Below are positions 37,190 through 49,874 of a DNA stretch of 64,000 nucleotides, piece after piece. Origin of the DNA: Theobroma cacao. Lineage: Eukaryota > Streptophyta > Magnoliopsida > Malvales > Malvaceae. Where the stretch lies: NCBI RefSeq assembly GCF_000208745.1, contig NC_030857.1:8203384-8267383 (forward strand), written 5' to 3'. The notes below the pieces were generated by a model. That model was not told the DNA's origin, ran no database searches, and saw nothing but the letters and a program-made list of their open reading frames with translations. Every line of letters begins with the position of its first letter. Position 1 is the stretch's first letter. A program made the position numbers and the translations under genes.

Positions 37190-39402
37190 TTCGCTACACG
37201 TCTCTGAAGGTCGAGGTTTCATAATGTGTTCAATAGATTAGTAGCCCAAGGGTTAAGGAGTGTGGTCAAATTCAAGGCTTCCTTGTGCCAATCATGAAAC
37301 CAACATTGAAACATGCCTTTAATGTACTCGATCAAGATGGTGATTGGCATTGTTCTTGCCTACCTCAAACATGAGTTAATGCACTCCGCATTGTTATATG
37401 TCATGAGTTTGTAGCGCCTTATAGATGTTCGTGCACGTACCCATCTCTTAAGATGTAAATTCATAAGGTGGTCGTAAGCATCCTTGCGAAGCTATTTCAG
37501 TTGATTCATTTGCCTGTTGAAATTAGCAACCCTGAAGTAGTTGGCTGCGAGGGTGAAAATCACCGTAACATCTTTGCACTTGAACTTGTTTTTTACACAT
37601 TTTTCCCAAGTGGTAATTACATAGCCCATGGTGCGCATCGTGGAACACTTTCTCAACTGCATTTTTAATGCCAAGATGCTGATCAGAAATGAACACTGCA
37701 TTTTCAAGACAACCAATCGCATGACGCAATTGGGTAAGAAACTATGACCACAACTCTTCGTTCTCAACGTTGCCAATGCCAAATGCAATCGGATATATCT
37801 GCTTATTAGCGTCTTTGCAGACAACAACAAACAGAATACCCTTGAATCAGCCTTTCGGATGTGTGGCATCAATAGCAGCTACAGGCCACATTATAGCCTT
37901 GAACCCCCAAATACACGCCATGTACGACCAAAAACAATACTTGAATTGTTGTTCCTGATCCGTTGCCACAACTATGACTATATCAGGATTTTCACATTCC
38001 AACATATGGAAATGCAAAGATAGGAGTTGGAATGACTCCTTTGGGGGACTAAAAACAAAAATTTCTGTCTACTCCTTCACTTGCTAGGCCTTACCATACA
38101 AGAATTATAATCCCCACTTGCATTTCATCTCTTCCATTATTTCCTTAAGTCTCAATGGTGTTACATTATTTCCTTGCAACTTGAGAGACATAAGCTCACC
38201 AATTAACCTCGAGCTCGTTATTCGGTACCTACCTTGCAAACCATCAACAGTACACGTGTATACCTTGTGAAATGTGCGAATTTGTCAATAATCTCCCTCA
38301 GGTAACTTTGTTGCACACACAATGAACTTGTGCGGCTCATCTTTACAAGCAACCTTAAAACTAGTGCGAAATGACTTTTTAATTTTAATCTTGAAATGCT
38401 CTTTTAATGCCAACATGCTCATAGCTCATTTCAATTTGGCCTTGGATGGAAACACTTTTTCGCAATATAAGTGGTCATCACTTGATCTGGACTCCTCGGT
38501 GGCAATTGTTTAGAAAGATATCATTTTTACCCCCAAAATAATCTATTAACGAGATACCCCTACATTTACCCTTTCCTGATCACTATCATCCGGCGAACGA
38601 ATCCCCGTTGTCATCAGCGATAAGGTTGTTGTAAATTAGGCCATTACTTTGAACATCTTTTAAGACAACAATTATGGCATGGTCATCGCGCTAAACATGT
38701 TCTAACACAATAGTTGTGGCATGTTACGTACCGCCATATGCATGATTGCAATTCGGAATGTCATTATCATCACCTTTGTCCTCCTCTAAACAATCATCAT
38801 GCCCACCAACGTAATCGCTCTCACAATCATCATCTATCTCATGATTCCAATTAACAATGTCATCCTCTTCACAGTCATCATCCATTTGATCAAATGTATC
38901 GTCATCATTCATTACCATCACAATCTTGTTTGCAAATGGCAATGGACCCACTACATTTTTGGGCGACGGTTGCATTTGTTGGCGAGAATGAAGTATTTTA
39001 TTCGATGCACATTCTAATCAAAATTGTACAAGCAGCATTTGCAAACACCTCATGTGTGTACTAGACTTCTCAAACTCATGTGCATACGTCAATGGTGATT
39101 GTCATTGTTGTCCATTAGGGACTGAATGGTGTGGTATGTTTAAAGTAGTATAATTCGGATTTAGGTGATTATTGTATTGGGCATCTTGTTCATGTGGCAT
39201 AACATTTGCATTTCATTCCTTAACTGTCTCAAACAATACAATTGCCTACTCATCTCGCAAAATACTTGCTAAACCTTCATCATCCCTAATAATTGGGCAT
39301 GAAACCTCTACGGCATGATTGAGCAATGCATGTCTCACCACCTTTGTAAGTGTCATTGACCCAATGACCACCGTATGTAATCATAAGCTTCACATTTGGC
39401 AT
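37190..39402 (-). pseudogene. Mutator-like transposase, N-terminal and catalytic part
   Basis: The minus-strand reading starts at an ATG at 39402 (MPNVKLMITYGGHWV), the usual MULE N-terminus. An acidic Asp/Glu-rich section lies at about 38900-38740. The MuDR-type DNA-binding region is at about 38480-38230 (FKIKIKKSFRT, CTVDGLQGRYRI). The MULE catalytic domain is at about 37900-37400, with AAIDATHPKG, KQIYPIAFGI, AVFISDQHLGI, HHGLCNYHLG and NNAECINSCLR. Many stops and several frameshifts, two of them inside the catalytic domain, rule out activity. The C-terminal part lies at 31190-31880 beyond the inserted LTR-type DNA. An inverted GGCATTGCGTGAC array begins about 80 bases upstream of the ATG. 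Confidence 0.85.
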
Positions 39403-39479
39403 GCCACTAAAATTTAACAAAAAATAAGTGTCATAATCGATCAATTTATCAAAAAGAAAAAACATGTGTAATCATAAGC

Positions 39480-39850
39480 TTCAATCAATTTGTAACGCAA
39501 TGCCTAAAAAACTAGTCACGCAATGCCTAAAAATCAATCCCGTAATCCCTACAATCTAGTCACACAATGCCTAAAAATCAATCATGCAATGCCTACAACC
39601 TAGACACGTAATATCTAAAAGCTAGTCTGGCAATGCCAAAGTCATGCAATGCCTAAATACTAGTCTCGTAATGCCTACAAACTAATGACTCAATGCCCAA
39701 ATATCAGTCTTGCAATGCCTACAAACTAATGACACAATGCCTAAAAACCTTTCTTTCTCCTATACCTAGAAACCAATGACTCAATGCTTAAAAAACTAAT
39801 AACGCAATGCTTCATTACTAATTGATTTGCCTACTCTTAACAGCTAGGTT
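39480..39850 (-). repeat. Inverted GGCATTGCGTGAC array (right array)
   Basis: About fourteen units read GTCACGCAATGCCTA on the plus strand, the reverse complement of the arrays at 26.7 and 30.3 kb. Unit length is about 22-30 bases with linkers such as AAAAACTA. The array abuts the 5' end of the Mutator-like transposase. Confidence 0.85.
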
Positions 39851-39859
39851 TAAGTTGTC

Positions 39860-42800
39860 AAGGTCATACAGGTCTCTAATTTACAGACATGTCTAATCAA
39901 CTTCAACCCCTTGACTTTGGGATCCTATTCTATAAATATAAACCAATAAACCCAACAACCCAAAACACATACCTTGATATTATCTTTACTTTTTATAATG
40001 GTGAGATAAATAGTATTTAGCAAGTGACAGAAATGGGGATGGTGAGAAAGAGTTGGATGGCTAGATAAACAGTAATTTTAGAATTTTTTTCTAGATGGCG
40101 AGATAAAGAAAATTAGGACCATTTAGTTTTTCTGAAATTGTTTAAAGGACATTGTTGTTAAGTCATGTCAAAAATTAGATAAAAACAGTTAAAATTATTA
40201 TAAGGATCAGTTTTGAATTAAGCTTATGAATAGGATTATTTCTCATAATTTCCTTTATCTATAAAGCTCAAGTTTCTGGTAACATAGTGTTAGACTACTT
40301 ATTAATTAGCTCCATAACATTTTTATTTATTTTCTAATTCCTTAAATAGCTCTATTTCTAAATGTTCTCTCACTTTTCTTCCTTTTTTGCAACATTAAGA
40401 AACACAATAATTAAAAAACTAATCACTTTATTTAATTTCTATATCTTAACTATTTCAATTTCTAGTTAATAAAAGTTACATTTTACTTAATTTTTCGTTC
40501 CACGTAATGAGTAAATGGAGGACTAATAAAGTTATTTAATACCAAAAGATTGTCACGCTTCTTTTTTGGTCATTTTGTTTTACTAATATTCTTCCCGCCC
40601 CCCACCCCCCCGCCGCCACCACAAATTTTTAAATTTTTTTATACCATATAAATTTTTAAAATTTTAAATATAATCTCTTAATGACCCCCTCAAAATAATC
40701 TTTTATTTAATAATTAATACAAATAAAGAATAATAAAAAATATCTCACATGTCTCACTCAATTTTAATTTTTTTTCTTTTTTAATTTATATTATTATTTT
40801 ATTTATATTTGTTTATATTATTTATTCATATGTTCTAAATTTCTATAAATTTTTTTCTTCAAATATCTACGAACCATCAACCATATTCTTTTTTATTTTT
40901 GTTATGTCATATATGGGTTCTATCTTCTACTAGCCATGTTCTTCTATTTCTTATTATGTAAATTTTATTTTTTTTTATTTTAATCTTTAAAAATTAATAA
41001 ATTATTATATAGTTCTTAAGTACAAATTGTAGTGTTGCACTATTGCTTAAAATTCTATTAATGTATCATTTTTTATTAATCTTGATTATGTAAGAGGAAA
41101 TTATCTTAAATATATTTTTTTCTATACTTTACGTTTTATATTTAGTTGAAAGGAAATTATTTGAATATATAGTCTTTAAACAATTTTGATTATATTAGAG
41201 GAAATCATTAATCTTGTATATCGTATTTAACTATTTATATTTTATATATTATAGTTTTATATTTAGTATTATAAGTTTAAATAGATATAAACCAAGAATA
41301 TTGGAGGTTGACTATATTAAATTTTTTTCAAGTTTGATTAAAATATGAGTAAGTTAAAGACAATTAACTAATTTTTTTATAAAAAAATATGCAAATCGTT
41401 TAAATGATTCTCCTAAGTTTGAGCCACTACGTTTCAATGCTTCAACTCATGAACAAGAGCAATGTGAATCAAAATATCTAAAACTCAATCCTAAAAAAAT
41501 AAATATTTTTCAGTACATATTTAATAATTAATGAATTTGAATTCAATAAATCAAGCATAACTTTCTTAAAAGATTATTGTAAGTCTTTCTTGTCCTAATT
41601 TATATGTTATATAAAATTATTTTTTATTATCAATTTTTTTATTATTGGTTAAATTTAACATATTAGTTTTTATAAAATTTTAACCCTTATTTTTCCGTTT
41701 TTAACCCCCCCCCCCCAATAAAACTTAGCTAACTCCGTTCCTTGATATCTCATTTGTACACATCTTCTCTTTGTTTTCTGAGCTTGAATCCATTTTAAAA
41801 GCATAAAAATAATTATTAAAAAGTATTTTAAACAAATAATAATAATAATAATAATAAAATGGTGGCTACCTAGATTGTTTCAGGAATGGGTTGAGTTTCA
41901 TAATAACCATATGGGCCCATTTATATGTTCTTCTTCCTTTATTCTTTCGATGCTTGATAAAAACGCTTTGGGCCTAGCTAATGGTAAACTGGGCTTACTT
42001 CATTTGTCCAAAAATTAACTCGGTTTTAATTGTTTAATTGCATTCATGATCAAAGAAAGAAAACAACCTCACCCTTTTATTATTCCTTATCACTCATAGT
42101 AATAAAAGAAAGAAATAATACAATGGTATAATAAAACTATAACAATTTAGGTTTGGCCTAACCATTATCATTTATCAACTTTTTCTAGAAATGTTAAGAT
42201 TTAAGATTCAAAATTAATCTTCTTTTCATTTGTAGCGATGAAATATTATAGAAAAAACTACATTAATATTTTCCTATTAACTAAAGAAATTTGGAGTTAG
42301 TTTTTACATTTAGTTAATACATTTTGACACCTTTTGAACCTAAAATCAAATATCCTATATTGTCATTAAACCACTAATATAAAATAAAATCTTTAAAAGT
42401 ACCTCTTTCAATTACTTCTCTTAATATATATCCTTTTTTTTTTTAATCTTCAACTCATCTTTAATTATTGACAACATGTTTAACAATTAATACTATTTAC
42501 TTTATAAAATGAGAAATTCAAACTTTAATTCTTTAAGTAAGAGAATACATATATATATATTTCTTATTAAGTTAAATGATTAATCAAAGTAAGGAAACTC
42601 GATTACTAAATTAATACTTTTACCATTTTCATCCTCTCCACCAAAGCAAAACTTGGAAATTTCATGTGCACGTGGTGATCAAAGATTCAATGCACTTTGA
42701 GTGCTTCATTAAACAATAATTATATGCCAAAATTCAAAGTAGCCTCATTCTTATGATCCTCCAAACCTGGTTATACTATTTGTTTTTATCAAAAATATTC

Positions 42801-45037
42801 TTCACCAGAAAATATGTAGTAAGACTTAACATTCAGCCTCGATCCATTGGAATTTCCGACTCTGTGGTCGCCTCCGTTTTGTTAAGTCAAGCAACTCTTA
42901 TTAATTGGTTTCACCCAATAACTCCAACTCCAACCACATATACATACCGTTGACTCTTTAATTTCTTTCAAACATTCGCCCACTAGTTAACCTTTATAAA
43001 GTGAAGGGCAAACCAAAATTGGAGAAAAAGCAAACGAGAAACCTCCACGAAATTATATTCCTTCTCATAATTCTTTTCTGAGTTTAATTTTTTTCAGTCA
43101 AAATTTTCAAATTTGACCTTTGTTTATTTATAAATCATGCTTAATTATAATTTTATAGAAAAAATATTTTTATAAATTTTCAATATATATTTATTGAAAG
43201 GGTAAACTCCATGTAAGTTTTAACATTTTTCACATGACATTTTGTGATCTCCTTTTTCTCGATTAGCATCTTGTGAATATATTTTTTTCAATTAGCATCC
43301 TATAAGTAACTTATGTTCTCATAGAAGGTTATATTGCTAATTTTACTCAATAAAATTACGAAAATATCTTCAATTTTAAATTAATCTGTTTGTTAATATT
43401 TAAGAGTTTTTATAATTTTAAATATCTAAAATTTAAGTTGACATGAAATGATCACCTTGTTTTGTGGACTCAAGTGTAAAAAAAAAAAGGGTATAAATTT
43501 AAAAAAATTACAAAAATTAAGCCATTCCGCAAGGCACTTACCGAAGAAATTTTTGAAGGGGGAAGTGAGAATATTAAGATTTGTTCGAGCTCTAGACCTT
43601 AACATTAATAGCATGTTAAAATATGAAGAGAAAAATTATTTCTCATGGGAAAATATGTATTTTTGCATCATTGTAGTAATGCAACGTGCTGATCCGAAAA
43701 TTTGACAGCTTGACATAAAAACTGAGTCATCATTAATTTTTTTAAAATATAATTGTTGTATCTCATTAAATCTATCTTTTCTAATAAAATCTTAATATTG
43801 ACTTAAGTTCATTGAAAGTTATAGGTTTCAATCTACCAATTAATTATGGTTATTCTATTTTAGCTTTAATTAGCAATCTTTGATTTCATTTTTTTATATA
43901 TTTCATTTACTATTTATTTTTTGATTTTTTCTTTTTCTTTCAAATTTTCTTTTCTCTTTTTATTATCCATTATTAAATATTAGAGATTTTTCCTAACCCT
44001 TCCCAACACTTAAGTGGGATTTAAAAAAAAACTTTCCTCACCTCAAGAGTATTTAAGGAAATATGCTTATTTTCTTGAAGAGACTCCATCGTTGAATTCA
44101 TTTAGTACTTTATAGAAAATGGTCTTGAATTTAAATTTTATACTTTTCATTTTTAATTTTTTTTTATTATTTTATTATTTTTATGTTGGATGGTTTTAGA
44201 ATTGGGATTGGTTTTTATTTTCATTATTTTTATCTTCATGTGATCATAATGTCCTACTCGATTTCACATTGGCATTTAGCAAATAAAATTGCATATTCAT
44301 TAAAAAAATTTTGTTATGTTGGAAACACTTCTAAATTCTCCCAATACTCTAGTGAAATTTAAAAATATTTTCTCACCTTAAGAATTTTCTTGAAAAATCT
44401 CATCATCAAGGATTTTCATTATTAGCCAAATGAACATTTTTGATGCACATGATGCAAACATGAAATGAATGATGTAATTTTTTAATTTTATTAAATAGAA
44501 AATGAAAATCTTTGTGTTGTACAACTTTCAAAATTCTCTCAACATTTTGGTGGAATTTAGAAATATTTCCTCTCCTAGAGAATTTACCAAAAAAATTGTC
44601 TCTGCATTTTTTTTTGAGAAAATATCATCATCCGAGATTTTCATTTGCTTGCAAGAATTAATATCTCAAATGAATGCATTATAATAAAAAATGAATGATG
44701 ATGATGAAGCAAAATTTATTTTTTTTATGTTTTATCACTTTTATTTATTTTATTTTTGAAATGTGGATATTAGTCTTGTTTTCTTTTTTAAAAATATTAT
44801 TCTTAATTTCCAAAATATATTCCTTTGGTGTTATTATTATTAATGTTATTGATTTCTTTTTTATTCCAATTGTTTTTTATCTTATGTTTTTCAATCATTT
44901 ATATTTCTTTTAAAAAACATATTTATTTAGTATTTTTTTTACTTTTTTTCCTTTTCAACCTATTTTTTTATATTATTCTTATTTTTACTTTTTGAAACAT
45001 ACTTTATTATCTATTTATTATTTTTTTGTTGCTTTTC
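39860..45037. other. AT-rich intergenic DNA with low-complexity tracts
   Basis: No gene is supported. It contains a C-rich tract at about 40592-40621, a poly-C run near 41705, an ATA microsatellite near 41838-41862 and three diverged copies of a 100-150 base segment at 43990-44660. Short ORFs, including one at 43448-43705, show no domain. Confidence 0.5.
43990..44660. repeat. Three diverged copies of a 100-150 base segment
   Basis: Segments near 43995-44100, 44325-44430 and 44515-44650 share a series of phrases in the same order: AATTCTC(C/T)CAA, GT(G)GAATTTA, TATTT(T)CTC, CCT(A)AGA and ATCATC. Spacing is irregular and identity moderate. The family is unknown. Confidence 0.5.
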
Positions 45038-45166
45038 TGTCACATATAATAGTTCAGGAAAGAAGTAGGTAGGGTGCTTTCAAAAATTTCACATCGGAAA
45101 GATAAGGGAGTCCTAGGTGACTTATAAGTAATGGCGTTGCACATCCCATTAGGTTATTCTTTTGGG

Positions 45167-48100
45167 TAGCCTTGTGCATCAATCGGTTGCTACCAAGCAA
45201 TTGATCGAAATCATCTGTTGTCGTAACTGAAGGTCCAATTCATCGGTTGTCATTACAACTAACGATTTCACCTATCAATCTCATTGACAGATCAGTTCGG
45301 TCATTAGAGAGGACTCCTTCCCACTTGAATTGACTAAACAACCGATCAACACTATATATATTTTTTTAATTTTAGGGTTTAAGGAAATACCCGTTGTGCC
45401 CTTCATTAAACCCTCCTCAATTCATTCCTTTCAGTCGGCTAACCCCTTCCCTCAATAAATTCCCCAAATTCAAATTTCCTTCCCCCTTCCCTAAAATCTA
45501 ACTCTCCTAATCAACATCTCCCTTGCTTGTCACCACTTGACTGGCACCACTCGCTGTTGTCGGCACCACTCTAGGCAACAACCACTGCTTCCTCTAATCT
45601 CTGCTACAACTTGCAATCATTCTCGATAGCAAGTTAATTTTTATCACCTAATGATATGTTTGGTTTTTAATGTTTGGGAATTTTTTTATTTTTTGCTCAA
45701 CCATAGTTCTCATTACTAATGTAGTAGCTAAAAATATCTAGACCTTATGTTTTTACTTCAATCATTTTGGCTTGACACAAGAACTTACTTGACATTGAAC
45801 ATTTCAAAGAGTTTAATGTTTGGAAATTAATGTTTAGAATTAACACTGGGATATTCAATTAAATTGATTGGGAATATGCTAGAATCGATGATTGGAATTA
45901 ATATTTGGGTATTATTTTTCGTTGTAGATGTCAACTAATGAGGAAACAAATTTGGCAATTAGTGAAACACCAACACCAACACCATCTACACCTCATGTTA
46001 GAGCTACTTTTACTAAAGCCAATAAAGCATGTGAAGTTGTAAGCAAAGTACAAAAGCAAATGGAACGACCTAAGTCTACATTGGTTGTGTGGGATCACTT
46101 CACCAAATTTGTTGATAAGAAAAGTAGTAACAAGACTAAATGTATTCATTATGGTAAAGAATTGTATTTTGAGGCAAAAAATAAATGGAACATCTTTATT
46201 GAATAATCATATTAAAGTTTTTCAAAATTTGAAATTGGTCCATGCTAGTGAGGAGAACAAGCAAATGGAATTAGTGTTTGCTTCGAGGGGAGATGGGTTG
46301 GTTAGTTGGAAGTTTGATCAAAAGGCAATTAAGAGGTGCTTAGCCGAAATAATCATTTTAGATTAATTACCTTTTAGATTTGTGGAAAATCAAGGATATA
46401 GGAAACACATAAACAAAGCATGTCATAGATTTCGTGCATTGTCATGATGGACCATTGATAGGGATTGTTATAAGGTTTATATTGATGAAAAAACTCGAAT
46501 GAGAAGATTGTTAAGTTCATGCCCTAGTAGAATTTGTCTTACCACTGACACATGGATTTCAGAACAAAGAATAAATTATATGTGTCTAACTACCTATTTT
46601 ATTGATAATGATTGGAAGTTATAGAAAAGGATTTTTGAACTTTTTCCTTAGTCACAAAGGTGGGGTCATTAAGAAGGCAATTAGTAAATGTTTGCATGAT
46701 TAAGGGATCTAAAAGATTTTTTCTATCGCTATTGATAATGCTAGTTCAAATGATGTCGCAATAGGACATTTAAAGAAAAAAATTTAATGTTGCCGGAACT
46801 AGTATTTTAAAAGGTAGATTTTTTTCATGTGAGATGCATTACTCATATTGTTAATCTTGTGGTGTTTGATGGATTGAATGATATCAATACCTCAATTGCT
46901 CATGTTAAAGGGGTAGTGAGATATGTTGGACAATCGCTTATTAGATTAGCCAAGTTTAAGGAGTACGTTGCTAATGCGAGAGTTGAGAGTAAGTGTTTAC
47001 TGTGTTTGGATGTGAGCAATACATGAATTCTACTTTTGTGATGTTGGATATAACTTTGAAATTTCAAAGGGTTTTTACATCATTTAAGTTATGAGATAAT
47101 AGCTACATACCTGAGCTAATGAGGTTGGGAGATGTGGTGTGTGATGATAGAGATTAAGCACATGTTAGAAGGATTTCTTGTTTCTTAAGAGAATTTTATA
47201 ATTTGACCTTGAGTGTTTCAAGTACATCTTACATAATCACTAATTCTTTTCTTGATTCCATTTCTAATGTGTTTACCACTTTGATTGAATGGCAAAATGG
47301 TAATGATGTTGATTGACAATCTATGGCAATTGAGATGAAATAGAAATTTGACAATTATTGAGGAAATGTGGACAAAATGAATTTGGTATTGTTCATTGCC
47401 GTTATGCTTGAGCTGAGGAAAAAGCTTTCTTATGTTGAATTCACTTTGATATAAATGTATCCTCCTACACAAGTTTCGATGATTTTTTTTTTGGTGAGAA
47501 AAATAATGGATGAGTTGTTTTGTTGTTATAAAAATATGTTACAACCTCCATTTCATGTTAATGAAAGTGGTCAAGAGTGTCCAACATCTATGGGACAAAG
47601 CACTGATGGTGGTTGTAGTGATAGTGTTGCTTTAACTTTGACTGGTAAAGACACAAAACATATGAAGAAAAAATTGGATAGGTTCTAGAAGCACCGATTA
47701 AACACTTGGTCAAAGGAGCTGAAAACGGAATTAGAGAAATATTTATTTGAGTCGGTGGATGATGAGGGTTTCAATGATGATGAGTTTTATGTTTTCATGT
47801 GGTGGAAACTCAATCAGTTTAGGTTTCTTATACTTGATGTTATTGCTTGTGATGTATTAGCGGTTCCCATACCAACAGTTGTTTCAAAATTCGCTTTTAG
47901 TATCAGTGGACGTGTACTTAATGCATATAAGAGTTCTTTGACTCTTAAGGTCATGCAAGCACTTATTTGTGCTCAAGATTAGTTACGTGGATTGGTATGT
48001 GGTGATTCAAATTTGATTGAAGATGATTTAGACGAGCTTGATAAACTTGATTTCTGTAATTATGTTATAGTTTTATTTGTAATTTAATTTATTAGATTTG

Positions 48101-48967
48101 TTAAATATTGCATATGTTTAAAGATCAATTTACCATATTTGTTATTTTTTTTTTTAGATTTGAAAAATTGCATAGGAGACAATAGCTGAGTTTAAGCCTA
48201 AGTCGAATTAACATGTTATTTTTATTGGCTATTTGCATTTTTCAAGTAATGTTATCATTAGGTATTATGCATATTTACACTACATTTATAATTTATTTAG
48301 GTTATCTTACCACAATAATTTACACTAATTATATATTTACTTTTAACATTTTTAGGGACATATTCTACAAAACCATTGAATTGGAGTTAGAGGTCTATCT
48401 TTTGAAATTTAGTAATTTATGTTGTGGAACTTTAAGATGTGTAACTTTTAATCCAAAAGAAAAAACATGACGGATATCTCTTCTTTGTTTATTTATTATA
48501 TGAAGATTAATGTTAATTTCTTTATGATCATATTTAATTAATTAGCTTAAACTTACAGAACTTTTGAAACTAATGTTTATTTATTGTATGAAGATTAATG
48601 TTTATTTATTGTATGGAGATTAATATTATTAGCCATTTAAAAGAAATAAATTAACTCAAAGAGCTACATATATCTTTAGAAATAAATGAACTTAAAGTAG
48701 TCATTTACAAAAGGTTACATAAAAAAACCCAAGCCATACACAAGAAAAACCATACATAAAATATTCCAAGCCTAAACTCAACTATTAGCCAGCTTAAAAC
48801 AATTTAGGCCTAGTAGGAACAAATTGACCAAACCAAGGTTGATTTTGGTTGGATAAAATTGACCTCTTGCTCGATTCGGTTTAGTTGATTAGAGAGTAAA
48901 TTTTTTTGGTCAATTATGGTAAAAACCGAATTGAGAACTGACTAAACCAAAACCGTGCTCACTCTTA
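45167..48967 (+). mobile_element. hAT transposon inserted in the TRIM 5' LTR
   Basis: The 3801-base element has imperfect ends (TAGCCTTGTGCATCAATCGG on the left; TAAGAGTGAGCACGGTTTTG as the reverse complement of the right). Both fit the TAGGGGTGNGCA pattern of plant hAT elements. The 8-base flanks CTTTTGGG (45159-45166) and CATTTGAG (48968-48975) agree at six positions. The interior carries a broken transposase. Removing the element restores an LTR of the expected length, which supports the borders. Confidence 0.75.
45928..48060 (+). pseudogene. hAT transposase (RICESLEEPER-like), inactivated
   Basis: From ATG 45928 the reading has a Thr/Pro-rich leader. A BED zinc-finger start (VWDHFTKFV, then KCIHYGKEL) follows, where the second Cys is replaced by Tyr. 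A frameshift near 46180 leads to NNHIKVFQ and the later KCLAEII-type region. Beyond stops come ICLTTDTWIS, INYMCLTTYFIDNDW (about 46525-46615) and CITHIVNLVVFDGLND (from 46829). The C-terminal dimerisation region is at about 47725-47985 (ELEKYLFE, FYVFMWWKLNQFRFL, SGRVLNAYKSSL). The domain order is that of plant hAT transposases. At least ten stops and several frameshifts make it inactive. Confidence 0.88.
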
Positions 48968-49263
48968 CATTTGAGAAAAGGTAATGACCTCGTGACAAGT
49001 TGTATCAGAGCAAACTCGACTTTGACCTGATTCCATGTCAAGCACCTCAAAATGGAGGTAGGCAAGATGGCCAATGGCGATGAAGGTGTCGTCGGAAAAA
49101 GTGGGTGAGGATGTCACGCCTAGCTTTTCAAGAAAGAAATAGGCAAGGTGCTTTCAAAAATCCCATATTGAAAAGGTAGGAGAGTCTTGGGTGACTTATA
49201 AGTGGTGGCATTACACACTTCATTATTTTAGCCTTTTTAAGAAAGGGTAATGATGTCATGATA

Positions 49264-49874
49264 TTTCTTTTTAAGGTTTTTTTTTTTAAGGATATTTATG
49301 GATGAATCTTGGCTTGGTCTAATGGTGTCAATTGGGGTTGAGCTCGAAGGCCTAGACTCATGAGCAACAACTAGTTTTGGTTGTTTCTAAAACTGACCTA
49401 ATGGCCAATCTCCATTTTTATCTTTTTTTTATGGTTTTTCTATTTTTTTATAATTTTATAATTTTTTTATTTTTTCCATATTTGACTTTTGGATTTTTTA
49501 TATTTTTTAATTTTCTTAAATTTTTTTATATTTTTAGATTAATTCTATTTATATTTATTATTATTGTTACTATTTAAAAAAATAGGTATGTACATGTACA
49601 TGTAGGATATAGCCATCTAGGAAACAGGAGACAACTGAATTACATGTGATTGTGAATGAGTCCAAGTTTTTATTATCATTAAATTGAGTCTGAATAGTTT
49701 ATTAGTAACTTAACTCATCTCAAATATAATATACTTTTGATTTTTCATTTCTCTCTCTCTTTTTATTTTTTTTCCTTTGAAAGGTTAGATGAAGTGAGGC
49801 ATTGAAATTTATGATATTTACATTCAAATTTTGAATATGAAAAGTGAGTAGCATTTTTGTTTTTTTTTTTTTGA
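49264..49874. other. AT-rich spacer between TRIM and MITE
   Basis: No coding is supported. The open frame at 49377-49577 is a T-rich low-complexity run rich in Phe, Ile and Leu. Confidence 0.45.

Larger units (their letters stand above)
31880..37190. mobile_element. LTR-type insertion F inside the Mutator-like gene (holds copy B)
   Basis: This is non-coding DNA of about 5.3 kb lying exactly between two halves of a transposase reading. The left edge reads TGTCACAGCG, as at plant Gypsy LTR starts, and the right edge is near 37190. Without copy B (33638-36293) the remainder is about 2.65 kb, similar in length to the other LTR-like units. Edge repeats CGTGT and CGTCT could be a decayed target duplication, but this is not certain. 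The right part (36294-37190) contains a CT microsatellite near 36550-36572. Confidence 0.55.
45038..49263 (+). mobile_element. TRIM retrotransposon, 5' LTR split by a hAT element
   Basis: The 3' LTR is 49112-49263 (152 bases, starting TGTCACGCC and ending GTCATGATA). The 5' LTR starts TGTCACATA at 45038, is interrupted after 45166 and resumes at 48976, ending GTGACA at 48997, for 151 bases in total. Next comes a primer-binding site TTGTATCAGAGC (49000-49011), which resembles the complement of initiator Met-tRNA, then only about 100 bases of internal DNA with a purine-rich run before the 3' LTR. Lengths and order fit a terminal-repeat retrotransposon in miniature of about 417 bases. Flanking TTTC on both sides is a weak target duplication. 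Confidence 0.8.

Noticed and set aside
44695..44913. Hydrophobic 72-residue ORF
   Set aside because: It comes from T-rich low-complexity DNA. The Phe/Ile-rich wording follows base composition.
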